Source: Hymenobacter taeanensis (GTDB taxonomy: Bacteria; Bacteroidota; Bacteroidia; Cytophagales; Hymenobacteraceae). From it: 64,000 nt of DNA. This document shows positions 9,531 through 18,709 of this stretch, one piece after another; the first letter of the stretch is position 1; each line of letters opens with the position of its first letter. The position numbers were made by a program, and so were the translations under genes. Below the pieces are notes generated by a model. It was not told where the DNA came from, ran no database searches, and saw only the letters and a program-made list of their open reading frames with translations. The stretch lies in the NCBI RefSeq assembly GCF_013137895.1, contig NZ_CP053538.1, positions 4,557,001 to 4,621,000 on the forward strand, written 5' to 3'.

Positions 9531-9742
9531 GAGTGCCAGGGGAAGAGCGAAGTAGCAGCCCCCGTCGGTGGCAAGTAGACCATCGGCAGGAACAGGACTC
9601 TAGTTAGTGATAAAACAATGGAAGCTAAGCGTACATACGCACCTGTAGCCGGGGTTGGGTTACAACTTGCTTAAATATTGCCGTGTTTTGTCCTGGCCGC
9701 TCCAGTGGTGGCCTAGCTACCTGTTTCCTGCTTTCGACACCG

Positions 9743-9750
9743 TACCTTTG
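9743..9750 (+). promoter_or_regulatory. -7 element TACCTTTG upstream of murB
   Basis: The octamer matches the Bacteroidota sigma-A -7 consensus TAnnTTTG and lies 26 bases before the murB ATG. A convincing -33 TTG at the usual distance is not seen. Confidence 0.45.
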
Positions 9751-9776
9751 CCAGCCCATCATTCTCCTCCCTTACT

Positions 9777-10804
9777 ATGGCTTCGGCTCCCCTTCTCGAA
9801 CAAAACGTTTCCCTGCGCCCTTACAACACGTTTGGCCTGGACGTGAAAGCACGGCTCTTTGCCCGCTTTACCTCCCCCGATGAGTTACGGGCCTTGCTGG
9901 CAATGCCCGAGGTGCAGCAAACGGAGAAGCTGGTATTGGGCGGCGGCAGCAACCTGCTGTTCACGCAGGATTTTGATGGTGTGGTGCTCAAGAATGAGAT
10001 TCGGGGCCTGGAGATACTAAGCCAGGATGAAGACAGCGCGCTGGTGCGCGCCGGGGCCGGTGAGTCGTGGCACGGGCTGGTGCAATACACCTTAGACCAG
10101 GAGCTGAGCGGAATTGAAAACCTCTCCCTTATCCCTGGTACCGTAGGCGCGGCCCCTTGCAAAACATTGGGGCCTATGGTGCAGAGCTGAAGGATACATT
10201 TGAGCAGCTGGAGGCACTGGAAGTGCACACGGGCCAGCTCCGTACCTTCTCCCGGGAAGAGTGTGGCTTTGGCTACCGCGAAAGCGTGTTTAAAGGCCCG
10301 CTTAAAAACCAGTACATCGTCACGAGTGTGGTGCTACGGCTGCACCGCCAGGCCCGCCTTAACGTGAGCTACGGCGCCATCCAAACTACCCTCGAAGATC
10401 TGGGTATTGGTGGTGAGCCCACGCCCCGCGATGTAAGCGAGGCCGTCATGCACATCCGCCGCAGCAAGCTCCCCGACCCAGCCCAGATTGGTAACGCTGG
10501 CTCCTTCTTTAAGAACCCCGAAATCTCTCAGCAAAAGTTTGACGAGCTGAAAGCTCGCTACGCCGACCTGCCGGGTTACCCTGTGCCGGGCGGCGTGAAG
10601 GTGCCCGCCGCCTGGTTAATTGAGCAGTGTGGCTGGAAGGGTCAGCGGCGCGGCGCCCATGGCGTGCATGACCGGCAGGCGCTGGTGCTGGTAAACCACG
10701 GCGGCGCGCAAGGCTCTGATATCCGCGACCTGGCCCAGGAAATTATTGCTTCTGTGCGCGAGAAGTTTGGTATTGAGCTGCATCCCGAGGTAAACATTCT
10801 TTAG
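9777..10804 (+). pseudogene. murB: murB, UDP-N-acetylenolpyruvoylglucosamine reductase, split by a one-base frameshift
   Basis: MurB reduces UDP-GlcNAc-enolpyruvate to UDP-MurNAc with NADPH and FAD in peptidoglycan synthesis. The frame from ATG 9777 carries the FAD-binding part (V-L-G-G-G-S-N-L-L near residue 57, then G-T-V-G-A-A-P) and shifts at the C4 run 10153-10156; the second frame continues Q-N-I-G-A-Y-G and runs to 10804. One extra C restores G-A-A-P-L-Q-N-I-G-A-Y-G and a 342-residue protein, the same length as E. coli MurB. Catalytic residues are present downstream: the Tyr-Arg of G-F-G-Y-R-E-S, the Ser of N-A-G-S-F-F-K-N-P and the Glu of L-H-P-E-V-N. murB is normally essential, so a sequencing error is the likelier cause. 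Confidence 0.88.
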
Positions 10805-10813
10805 TAGCTGCTC

Positions 10814-10902
10814 GAAACGCGTCATTCCGAGGGCAGCGCGGAATCTGATGTTAGCCTCTAGGCCTACTCAGATTCCGCGCTGCCCTCGGAATGACGCGTT
10901 TC
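10814..10902. repeat. Intergenic long inverted repeat A (REP-like), 35-bp perfect arms
   Basis: Arms 10814-10848 and 10868-10902 are exact reverse complements around a 19-base centre containing CTAGGCC. It lies between the convergent murB and rlmF genes and may double as their terminator. The arm has the pattern CGTCAT..CGAG...GGAATCT, like repeats B, C and D. Confidence 0.8.
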
Positions 10903-10920
10903 ATAGGAATGCAGACTGGC

Positions 10921-11859
10921 CTAGGCTACCGTTTTCCAACGGCGCTGAGTCCAGGCTTGGCGCTGCTCGTCATCCTGAAACGTCCAGGCTACAATGCGGC
11001 TGGTTTTCTGGCCCTGCTTCATCTCGATGGTTCGGATAGAACCCTCATCCACGCCAGCCTTTTGGAGGAAGTAATAGGCACTGCGCAGGGTTTCCTTCTT
11101 CGATAGTAAAATAGAAAACCACAACACGCGTGCCGCTAAAGGCACACTCTGCTCCACAAAACGGCGCAGGAATCCTTCTTCACCGCCTTCGCACCACAGC
11201 TCCGTATTCTGCCCGCCAAAGTTCAGCACCGGCTCCGGCGACTTCGCGTAACCCAGGTTGCGCCCTTTGCGGCGGCTGCCCGCGGCAGCATCGGCGGCTG
11301 AGGCATGAAATGGCGGGTTGCATATTACGAGGTCAAACTCTTCGCGCGCCTTCACAATACCCTCGAATACAAACGCAGCGTGGGTTTGCTGACGCAGCTC
11401 AACTTTCCCCGCAAGCTTAGGGTTTACGGCCACCATTGTTCTGGCTGATTTCAGCGCCACCAGGTCAACCTCTGAACCCACAAAGCGCCAGCCATAGGCC
11501 TGTGACCCAATGATGGGGTACACACAGTTGGCCCCCACACCCACATCCAGCACATGCACTGCCTTATCACGGGGAACTAGGCCACCATGGTCAGCCGCCA
11601 GCAGGTCGGCGGCGTAGTGGATGTAGTCGGCGCGGCCGGGGATGGGTGGGCAGAGGTAACCCGCGGGCACATCCCAGGAAGCCACCCCGTAAAACTGCTT
11701 CAGCAGCGCCCGGTTCAGGGCCTTTACGGCGGCCGGGTTAGCGAAATCAATGCTGCTGTCGCCGGTTGGGTTGGGCACCACGAAGGCGGCCAGCTCCGGG
11801 CTGGTGCTCAGGAGCTGAGGGAAGTCGTAGCGGGCGTTGTGGGGGTTGCGGGGGTGCAT
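10921..11859 (-). CDS. rlmF: 23S rRNA (adenine(1618)-N6)-methyltransferase RlmF
   Basis: A 312-residue protein that matches the RlmF (YbiN) family, which methylates A1618 of 23S rRNA with S-adenosylmethionine. Seen: the N-terminal M-H-P-R-N-P-H and Y-D-F-P-Q-L typical of the family, an SAM-binding L-D-V-G-V-G-A-N-C-V-Y-P at 104-115, and the adenine-N6 catalytic motif N-P-P-F-H at 181-185. Length is usual for the family. It ends near the repeat shared with murB, and repeat B lies upstream of its start. Confidence 0.9.
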   Translation of the reverse strand: MHPRNPHNARYDFPQLLSTSPELAAFVVPNPTGDSSIDFANPAAVKALNRALLKQFYGVASWDVPAGYLCPPIPGRADYIHYAADLLAADHGGLVPRDKAVHVLDVGVGANCVYPIIGSQAYGWRFVGSEVDLVALKSARTMVAVNPKLAGKVELRQQTHAAFVFEGIVKAREEFDLVICNPPFHASAADAAAGSRRKGRNLGYAKSPEPVLNFGGQNTELWCEGGEEGFLRRFVEQSVPLAARVLWFSILLSKKETLRSAYYFLQKAGVDEGSIRTIEMKQGQKTSRIVAWTFQDDEQRQAWTQRRWKTVA

Positions 11860-11889
11860 ATGTTCAGAAACAGGAATTTTAGATATACA

Positions 11890-11991
11890 AGAACGTCATG
11901 CTGAGCTTGCCGAAGCATCTCTACCTCATATTGGCCTAGCATATGGTTAGCCAGAGGTAGAGATGCTTCGGCAAGCTCAGCATGACGTTCT
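11890..11991. repeat. Intergenic long inverted repeat B (REP-like), 38-bp perfect arms
   Basis: Arms 11890-11927 and 11954-11991 are exact reverse complements; the 26-base centre includes GGCCTAG. It fills the gap between mutS2 and rlmF, both on the minus strand. The arm starts ACGTCATGCTGAGC, shared with repeat D at 52730. Confidence 0.85.
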
Positions 11992-12043
11992 ATTTTGCTT
12001 GCAGACTGGCCTACAATGAATTTAGGCTAGCTAATCAGCAAAT

Positions 12044-14461
12044 TTACTTCAATACGGCAATTGTAGCACCGTCGCCGCCGCGGTCGGCGTGCTCGTCGGC
12101 TACGCTGGCTACGGCGCGGATGCGGTGGAGGTAGTCTCGTACTACTTGGCGCAGTACGCCGTTGCCACGGCCGTGCAGGATTTTTATTTCCGGCACGCCC
12201 AGCATTACAGCATCATCCACGTAAGCCATGATCTTGTTCAAGGCATCCTCGGCCCGCTCCCCGCGCAAATCCAGCGTGGGGCTGAAGCTCGACATCTTAC
12301 CGGTAGTATCGAAGCCGGAATATTGAGCCGGGGCCCGACGGGCAGCCTCCTTTTCCCGCTCCCGGATTTCCGAGCGCGTGAGCTTCTCCAGCTGGCCTAT
12401 CTTCACCAGCGTTTTCATGCCGCCAAAGGAAACCTCCGCCGTTTTGCCCTTCACGCTCATGATTTCACCGTGCCCTTCCTGGCCAATCAGGGCTACTTTG
12501 TCGCCGGGTTTGAGCGAGGTGGCATCAGCCAGCTCACGGGTTGCCCGGGCCTTGGGTGGCTCAATCTGGAGCTTCTCACGAACAAACGTATCCAGCTTGC
12601 CGCGGGCTTCCTTGGTGCGCTCCTTCTCCGCCTGGCCTAACCGGATTTCCTGAATAGTAGCTTCGATTTGCTGATTTGTGTCGCGGAGCAGCATTTTGGC
12701 CTTGGCCTTAGCATCGCGCAACACCTCCAGCGTGGTATCGTCGAGGTACTTTTTCAGGTCCTGATATTCCTGAGCAGCTTTTTTCAGACGCTTCTCGGCT
12801 TTTCCAGCTTCAGCGGTGCGCTGTTCCAGCTCAGTCTTCTCCTTCTCCAGACCTTCCAGCAGCCGGTCGTAGCGGATTTTGTCCTTCCCCACGAGCTGGG
12901 TAGCACGTTCTACCAGCTGCTTGGGCAAGCCAATCTTGCGCGCAATCTCGATGGCGAACGAGGAGCCCGGCTTACCAATTTCCAGGCGGTAGAGCGGCTG
13001 CAGCTGGTCGGGGTCGTAGCGCATGGCTCCGTTCACAATGCCTTCGGTCCGCTCAGCGTAGTTCTTGAGATTGGTGTAGTGCGTGGTGATGACCCCGAAA
13101 GCGCGGGCGCGGTTGAGCTGCTCCAGTACGGCCTCGGCAATGGCACCGCCCAGGCTCGGCTCGGTGCCGGTGCCAAACTCGTCAATGAGAATGAGGCTGC
13201 GCTTGTTGGCCAGGGTCACAAACTGCTTCATATTCAGCAGGTGCGAAGAGTACGTGCTTAGGTCGTTTTCCAGACTCTGCTCATCCCCAATATCCAGGAA
13301 AACATCCTCAAACACCCCCGCCTCTGAGCCATCACCGGCCGGAATCAGTAGGCCACACTGCAGCATGTACTGCACTAGGCCTACCGTTTTCATGCTCACC
13401 GATTTACCCCCGGCATTAGGACCCGAAATAAGCAGAATGCGCTGCTCCGGCGTCAGTTCAATATCCAGGGGCACTACTTCGCGTGGGTCGTCCTTGGAGT
13501 GGCCTAAGAATGTAAGGTAGAGCAACGGGTGGCGCACCTGTTTCCAGCGGATCATCGGGCGCGGATGCAGCTCCGGCAACGAAGCCTCCAGCTGCTGTGC
13601 TAAGCGGCCCTTCGCCCGAATGAAGTCAAGCAGGCCTAGGTACTGGTACGCCTTGCGCAGGTCCGGAATATGGGGCCGCAACTGGGCCGTGAGTTGGGTC
13701 AGAATGCGGATCAGCTCCCGCTGGAAAGCATTTTCCAGGTCCTTGATGTCGTTGTTGAGCTCGAATACAGCCTCCGGTTCAATAAACACCGTTTGCCCCG
13801 TTGCCGACTCGTCATGAATCAGGCCCTTCACGCGGCGCTTGTGCTCGGCAATAACCGGCAGCACCAAACGGCCACCCCGAATAGTGGGCTCAGCCCCTTC
13901 CGGCACCCAGCCTTCCTGACGGGCATGGCGCAGGATGCCCGCAATCTGTTTGCGCAGCTGGCCCTGGCGGTTAATGAGCTCCTGCCGAATCTGGCTGAGC
14001 AACGGCGAGGCATTTTCGCGCACTTGCCCTTCGTCATCCACTACTTTGTCGAGGGCGGCCAGCAGGTTGCGGTCTACCTGCACGCCAATGCCCAGCAGGC
14101 GCAGGGTTGGGTAGAGGGTTTCCTCGGCGTGGGTAAAGAACGTCAGCGCTTCCCGGATGGTGCGCAGGCTCATTTTCACGGCGAAGAAGGCGGATACATC
14201 GAGGTAGCTGCCGGGTATATTGGCCCGCACCAGGTACGGGTGAACATCGTGGTAGTGTTGGCTGGGAAAATCAGCGCCACTGCTCAGCAGCTGACGGAAT
14301 TCATCCGTCTGGAGCAAAAGCTTCTGGAGCTGATCGGCTTTCGACTGAAAGCTCATCTTGGCTACAAACTGACGGCCTAGAGCACTGAGGCACAAGCCCT
14401 CCAGCATCTCACGCAGCTGCGTGAAGCCAATTTTCTGCTCGAAATTATTAGGAAGAATCAA
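12044..14461 (-). CDS. mutS2: Endonuclease MutS2
   Basis: An 805-residue protein of the MutS2 family, which lacks the mismatch-recognition domain of MutS and acts on recombination intermediates or stalled ribosomes. Seen: the MutS core, Walker A G-P-N-A-G-G-K-S at 347-354, Walker B L-I-L-I-D-E-F-G-T-G-T-E-P near 425, a long charged coiled-coil region (about 525-640), and a C-terminal Smr nuclease domain (about 730-805) with L-D-L-R-G and H-G-R-G-N-G-V-L-R. Length is normal. It is single, with repeat B 52 bases downstream of its stop. Confidence 0.93.
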   Translation of the reverse strand: MILPNNFEQKIGFTQLREMLEGLCLSALGRQFVAKMSFQSKADQLQKLLLQTDEFRQLLSSGADFPSQHYHDVHPYLVRANIPGSYLDVSAFFAVKMSLRTIREALTFFTHAEETLYPTLRLLGIGVQVDRNLLAALDKVVDDEGQVRENASPLLSQIRQELINRQGQLRKQIAGILRHARQEGWVPEGAEPTIRGGRLVLPVIAEHKRRVKGLIHDESATGQTVFIEPEAVFELNNDIKDLENAFQRELIRILTQLTAQLRPHIPDLRKAYQYLGLLDFIRAKGRLAQQLEASLPELHPRPMIRWKQVRHPLLYLTFLGHSKDDPREVVPLDIELTPEQRILLISGPNAGGKSVSMKTVGLVQYMLQCGLLIPAGDGSEAGVFEDVFLDIGDEQSLENDLSTYSSHLLNMKQFVTLANKRSLILIDEFGTGTEPSLGGAIAEAVLEQLNRARAFGVITTHYTNLKNYAERTEGIVNGAMRYDPDQLQPLYRLEIGKPGSSFAIEIARKIGLPKQLVERATQLVGKDKIRYDRLLEGLEKEKTELEQRTAEAGKAEKRLKKAAQEYQDLKKYLDDTTLEVLRDAKAKAKMLLRDTNQQIEATIQEIRLGQAEKERTKEARGKLDTFVREKLQIEPPKARATRELADATSLKPGDKVALIGQEGHGEIMSVKGKTAEVSFGGMKTLVKIGQLEKLTRSEIREREKEAARRAPAQYSGFDTTGKMSSFSPTLDLRGERAEDALNKIMAYVDDAVMLGVPEIKILHGRGNGVLRQVVRDYLHRIRAVASVADEHADRGGDGATIAVLK

Positions 14462-14646
14462 ATCAGGTGTTCCTTGTTTAGGACAATGTGTTCAGAAGAG
14501 AATGCGAAGATAAACACTCCGGAGGGCGGGAAAGATTCAATAAATGGGATATGAGGTAATAAAGGTAAAAGCGAGAGGTATACGGGCGTCAAGGGTGTAC
14601 ATCTATACAACCTCACGTCCTCTCTTTATTATCTCCTCATTAGGGG

Positions 14647-15405
14647 CTACATTTCTCCTTCTACTCCCAGTCCAAACAGCGCGAAGTCATACTTCACGGG
14701 GTCGGTGGGGTCGAAGCTGCGCAGGTGAGCCGTCAGGTCCTCGGCGGCCAGCCAGTCCATTTGCTTGCGGTCCAACAGGCCTAGGCGGCGGGCAACGCGC
14801 TCCACGTGCACGTCGCAGGGGCAGATGAGGTCGGCGGGCGAGAGGCGGGTCCAGAGGCCGAAATCTACACCACGGTTGTCGGGGCGCACCATCCAGCGCA
14901 AGTACATATTTACGCGTTTGCAGGCTGAGCCCCGGGCCGGCGTAGCTACATGCTTGCGGGTGCGCTGAGGAGCGTCATCCAGGCTGAAAAACAGGTTATG
15001 GAAATTTTCGAGGCGCTCCTTCTGGGTGCTACCGATGAGGAAAGCATCTTCCAACGTGTCGTGCTGGCCATAAAACCAGCGCAGCCAGTGCACGAAATAG
15101 AGTAGATCAGTGTCGCAAAAAGTGCGGTGGCAGAAGCCCAACAGGCCTTTCAGGTCCTCATCTTGGTGCTGGGTAATGAACTGATAGGGCGCGTCGTCCA
15201 TGCGGCGCATTAGCTCCAGGCACTTGCTTATGATGGTAGGCCTACGCCCCCAGGCCAGCAGCGCCGCAAACAGCCCACTGATTTCCACATCTTGGCGCTG
15301 CGAGAACCGGTGCGGAATACTAATGGGGTCAGCCTGAATAAAAGCCGGCTGATCGTAGTGCTGATAGCGGTCGTCGAGTAGGGCACGGACTTGCGCGTGA
15401 TTCAT
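14647..15405 (-). CDS. TIGR02757 (DUF2400) family protein
   Basis: A 252-residue protein if started at ATG 15405; the frame opens 23 codons earlier, at 15474, but the later start gives the family's usual N-terminus (MNHAQVRALLDDRY). Recognisable stretches are G-L-F-A-A-L-L-A-W-G-R-R near residue 45, R-K-H-V-A-T-P-A-R-G-S-A-C-K-R-V-N-M-Y-L-R-W-M-V-R near 150, and a C-terminal C-P-C-D-V-H-V near 195. The family is predicted to share the helix-hairpin-helix DNA glycosylase-like fold, but no activity is established. It follows mutS2 upstream on the same strand with a 185-base gap, so co-transcription is possible but unproved. Confidence 0.8.
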   Translation of the reverse strand: MNHAQVRALLDDRYQHYDQPAFIQADPISIPHRFSQRQDVEISGLFAALLAWGRRPTIISKCLELMRRMDDAPYQFITQHQDEDLKGLLGFCHRTFCDTDLLYFVHWLRWFYGQHDTLEDAFLIGSTQKERLENFHNLFFSLDDAPQRTRKHVATPARGSACKRVNMYLRWMVRPDNRGVDFGLWTRLSPADLICPCDVHVERVARRLGLLDRKQMDWLAAEDLTAHLRSFDPTDPVKYDFALFGLGVEGEM

Positions 15406-15529
15406 ACTAGGGTGTTGGTGAAATAGTGATTTGGTAAGTTGGCTAGTTTGATGCTCCAGTGACCTAGACCGCACAAGTAGAACAAGCCGAACGTCAAACT
15501 CACTAAATTACTACCCCACCATTTCACCG

Positions 15530-16558
15530 CTATGGCACGTAATTGGTTTCTACCCGAAAGCGCTGATCGGGAGTGGCCAGGCGCTGCACTGCCCGCTTAG
15601 AAAGGCGCACAAGTACGTTGGAGTTTTCACCCGTGTCGGGCAGTTTGCCAATCACGCGCACGTACACTGACATGCCGTTCATGATGTTGCGCACTTCCAT
15701 AATAGTGCCCACCGGAGCAGTTTTGTGCAGGGCCAGGTACTTATCGGAGGCATCGGTAGGAATTACCATAGCTAGGCCACTTTCTGACACCCGTCGCACT
15801 ACTTCACTGGCGCGCTCAGGGGCCCGCTCCTTCTCTTCCGGCACTTCCCGGGCGGGAGCTTCCTTCACTGGTGCTTCTTTCGGAACCGCGGGCTGGCGCG
15901 CTGCTATGGCAGAGTCTTTGGCGCGAGCCCGGTTCTCACGTTCCTGGGCGTCGCGGGTATCATCAGTGCGCTCTGGGCGGGCTGTTGGCGCCGGAACCGG
16001 ACGGGTGGCTACCGGAGGGGCGGGCCGCGAAGCCGGATTAGCTGCCGCCTGTCGGGCAGTGCCGGCCGCTATAATCAGGGTTTGGCCAGTGCGCACGTTG
16101 TAGTTAGGCGCAAAGCCATTGAGCCGAGCCAGCTCAGCGGGCGTAGTACTGAACCGCCGCGCCACAGCGTAAAGCGTTTGCCCCGCCCCTACCTTGTAGA
16201 TGTGGTTGCCGTGAGCATCGGTAGGTAAGGCCCGAGCTGCCGCCGAAATGGCCGGAGCAGCTGCCGCCGTGGCGGGCTGCGTCAACACCACACGGTTGCG
16301 CGGCACCAGCACCACCTGGCCGGTCACCAGAGCGCCTTTCACTGTGGGGTTAAATTCTACGATTTCATCAACTGGCACTTTATAGCGCCTCGATAATCCA
16401 TAGAGGGTTTCGCCGGGCGCTACGCGGTGCTTAATCAGAATCTTGTTGTTACGGTACTCAACCCCAATGGAGTCTGGAGGGGCTACCAGCCGGGGGCCAG
16501 CCAAAGCGGAGAAACCTGAAAAAACAAAGGCAACAGACAGCAACGAAATTCTGGACAT
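15530..16558 (-). CDS. Exported LysM-repeat protein with RlpA-like C-terminal domain
   Basis: A 342-residue protein started at ATG 16558, where the signal peptide begins (cleavage near A-L-A-G at 18-21). Two LysM peptidoglycan-binding domains occupy residues 44-86 and 121-164, each with the P-G/A-G-E/Q-T-L-Y pattern. A low-complexity linker rich in Pro, Ala, Arg and Glu (about 165-255) follows. The C-terminal 85 residues (G-T-I-M-E-V-R-N-I-M-N-G, V-R-V-I-G-K-L-P-D-T-G) look like the double-psi beta-barrel of RlpA-like proteins. It probably binds or trims cell-wall peptidoglycan in the periplasm. It is divergent from kdsB across 256 bases. Confidence 0.82.
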   Translation of the reverse strand: MSRISLLSVAFVFSGFSALAGPRLVAPPDSIGVEYRNNKILIKHRVAPGETLYGLSRRYKVPVDEIVEFNPTVKGALVTGQVVLVPRNRVVLTQPATAAAAPAISAAARALPTDAHGNHIYKVGAGQTLYAVARRFSTTPAELARLNGFAPNYNVRTGQTLIIAAGTARQAAANPASRPAPPVATRPVPAPTARPERTDDTRDAQERENRARAKDSAIAARQPAVPKEAPVKEAPAREVPEEKERAPERASEVVRRVSESGLAMVIPTDASDKYLALHKTAPVGTIMEVRNIMNGMSVYVRVIGKLPDTGENSNVLVRLSKRAVQRLATPDQRFRVETNYVP

Positions 16559-16814
16559 AGACACAAAGCGCGGAAGGCGGCAGAACAGCACAGTAGGTTA
16601 AGAAAAGCTGCCAACTGCCTAAATACTGCCGAAAGTTAACGAATCCTGCCAAGTCCCCGACACCATTTAGGATAGCAGCAGTTTTTTATTGGTCATTATC
16701 CAGAGGTAGCGGGGCGGCCCGGCACTATTCATGTACTTCGGCGCAATACAGGCGTCTGTCGGTAATTTTCGCCTTTTTTGCGCTCCTATTCCCCTCGCCT
16801 TCTACTCACTGCCC

Positions 16815-17564
16815 ATGCACGCAATTGGTATCATTCCGGCTCGTTTTGCTTCTACCCGCCTGCCTGGCAAGCCTCTGGTTGATTTGGGAGGCCAATCCAT
16901 GATTCAGCGGGTAATTGGCCAGGCCCAGCAATCAGGCCTCAGCCGGGTGGTAGTAGCCACTGATGATGAGCGAATTCTGGAGCATGTACTCAGCATTGGG
17001 GGCGAGGCCGTGCTTACCTCACCCAACCACCCCAGCGGTACCGACCGCGTGTGGGATGCTTACCAGCAGCTCGATGTGCAGGCCGACTGCGTTATTAATA
17101 TCCAGGGAGATGAACCGTTCATTCATCCAGCGCAAATTGATGCCCTGATCCAGCTTTTTACGCTGGCTCAGCCCCCACAATTGGCTACGCTGGTAAAGCC
17201 AGTGCTTACTGATGAGGAACTCTTCAGCCCCCACCTGCCCAAAGTAGTGCTCGATACCACAGGCCACGCCCTGTATTTCAGCCGCCATCCGTTGCCCTTT
17301 CAGCGCCAGCAGCCGCAGCCGGCGTGGCGGGAGCACCACCGTTACCTGCGCCACATCGGCCTCTATGCTTACCGCCCTGATGTGCTGGCCGAAATCACCC
17401 AACTCCCTCCCTCGCCGCTGGAACTCGCTGAAAGCCTGGAGCAACTCCGGTGGCTGGAACATGGCTACCGCATCCTCACGGCCGAAACGGAGCTGGAAAC
17501 AATAGGCATTGATACGCCCGAGGACGTGGAGCGGGCACTACGCTACCTGGCCCAACAATCATAA
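16815..17564 (+). CDS. kdsB: 3-deoxy-manno-octulosonate cytidylyltransferase
   Basis: A 249-residue protein started at ATG 16815, which gives the family's N-terminus I-G-I-I-P-A-R-F-A-S-T-R-L-P-G-K-P-L; the upstream open frame to 16731 lacks homology. KdsB makes CMP-KDO from KDO and CTP for lipopolysaccharide inner core. Other visible motifs are I-N-I-Q-G-D-E-P-F-I near residue 97, R-H-I-G-L-Y-A-Y-R near 181 and E-S-L-E-Q-L-R-W-L near 210. Full length and no defects. It implies an outer membrane with KDO-containing LPS, in line with the outer-membrane proteins elsewhere in the window. Confidence 0.95.
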   Translation: MHAIGIIPARFASTRLPGKPLVDLGGQSMIQRVIGQAQQSGLSRVVVATDDERILEHVLSIGGEAVLTSPNHPSGTDRVWDAYQQLDVQADCVINIQGDEPFIHPAQIDALIQLFTLAQPPQLATLVKPVLTDEELFSPHLPKVVLDTTGHALYFSRHPLPFQRQQPQPAWREHHRYLRHIGLYAYRPDVLAEITQLPPSPLELAESLEQLRWLEHGYRILTAETELETIGIDTPEDVERALRYLAQQS

Positions 17565-17689
17565 ACCGGCTGTAACCAGATTTCATAGTCTTGTTAAACG
17601 CGGGCTGCCGCTTCAAACACAACCCGATGGGGTGCGGAGACCACCTGACTTAATCCTTCTTACTGCAAACAGTGGCCTAGGAATGGAGG

Positions 17690-18097
17690 CTACTCCTGCG
17701 CTGTACTTCCTTCTGCACGCCGGTTTATATGCTTTTCTGAGGTCACAGCGCGCTCGTCTTTCATTTCTTTGGAGAGAAAGAAGTTCAGCGCCGTCCGGAT
17801 TACGGCAATGGCCCCGAGCTTGCCAATCTGCTCCCAGCTAGGAGCTATGGCCGTAGAAAGGATATCGGCGCCCAACTGAAACTCCAGCGCTAGGGCCAGG
17901 TACCGGGCCAGGGTAAGCCGAATAGCCGTGAAATCTGCCGTTCGACGCGCTAGCAAGGCTTTCAGAAAAAGCCACGCCGACACCAGAATTCCAAGGCCTA
18001 TAATAAATGCCCCAATGGTCTCTACGCCCAGCTTGAGCCATTGCACGGCTTCAATTACCCCGTATTCAGCGAGAGAGTGAATAGTCTGTTTTTCCAT
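17690..18097 (-). CDS. DUF1622 small membrane protein
   Basis: A 135-residue protein with hydrophobic segments around residues 20-48, 62-85 and 92-108, and the family pattern R-x-x-L-A-R-Y-L-A-L-A-L-E-F-Q-L-G-A-D-I-L near 62-82. The role of DUF1622 proteins is not known. Its start lies 9 bases from the stop of the HPP gene upstream on the same strand, so the two are almost surely one transcript and may work together in membrane transport. Confidence 0.78.
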   Translation of the reverse strand: MEKQTIHSLAEYGVIEAVQWLKLGVETIGAFIIGLGILVSAWLFLKALLARRTADFTAIRLTLARYLALALEFQLGADILSTAIAPSWEQIGKLGAIAVIRTALNFFLSKEMKDERAVTSEKHINRRAEGSTAQE

Positions 18098-18106
18098 GAG
18101 GGGAAT

Positions 18107-18640
18107 TTAGGTGGAGACGACTGGCCTAGCGGATAGGCGTTTTAACAGGTACACCGTTCCTCGTTGCACAATAACCAACACCACCACCAACCCCACCGCT
18201 AGCCCAAATAATAACAAATTGCCTTCTCCGCCCCCGGCCCGAAAGGCAAAGTTCAGCGCGGTACCTACGGCGGGTGGGTGCATGGCATCGAGCCCAATCA
18301 TAAGCCCAATGGTCAGGACCATAGAGGCTGCAGCCCCTACATAGCCGGGGCCCATCCAGGCGTGCAGCGCGAACCCAATAGCCGCCGCCCCCATTTGGCT
18401 TACCACCAGGGTGCGCGTGCTGTTCGTGTGGTGCCCCGGGTCAAGGTAAATCAGAAAGGCACTCGACGCGAGGGCAGCAAACAGCAAGCGTTGGTTGCTG
18501 AGCAACTCCAGAAGCCACAGCATCAGCAACACGGTGGCAGTGGGCAATAAGGCTAGCAGCAACTCACCCTTGCGCCTCAGCCGCGGGCGACCCGGCCCAA
18601 GTGCATCAGCAGCAGCAGCTAGCGGTTGAGAGTCAGGCAT
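18107..18640 (-). CDS. HPP family integral membrane protein
   Basis: A 177-residue protein with four hydrophobic segments and the family signature D-A-M-H-P-P-A-V-G-T-A-L near residues 119-130, which contains the name-giving His-Pro-Pro. Some HPP proteins of cyanobacteria and chloroplasts move nitrite; the substrate here is not shown. It is followed 9 bases later by the DUF1622 gene. The N-terminus (first 25 residues) is polar and basic and should lie in the cytoplasm. Confidence 0.82.
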   Translation of the reverse strand: MPDSQPLAAAADALGPGRPRLRRKGELLLALLPTATVLLMLWLLELLSNQRLLFAALASSAFLIYLDPGHHTNSTRTLVVSQMGAAAIGFALHAWMGPGYVGAAASMVLTIGLMIGLDAMHPPAVGTALNFAFRAGGGEGNLLLFGLAVGLVVVLVIVQRGTVYLLKRLSARPVVST

Positions 18641-18709
18641 ACCTTCCCTACGCGGGCTGTGGCCATTAGGGTGCAGGGGGTTACAACCCTGGCGCCACTT
18701 TCGGGTGGC

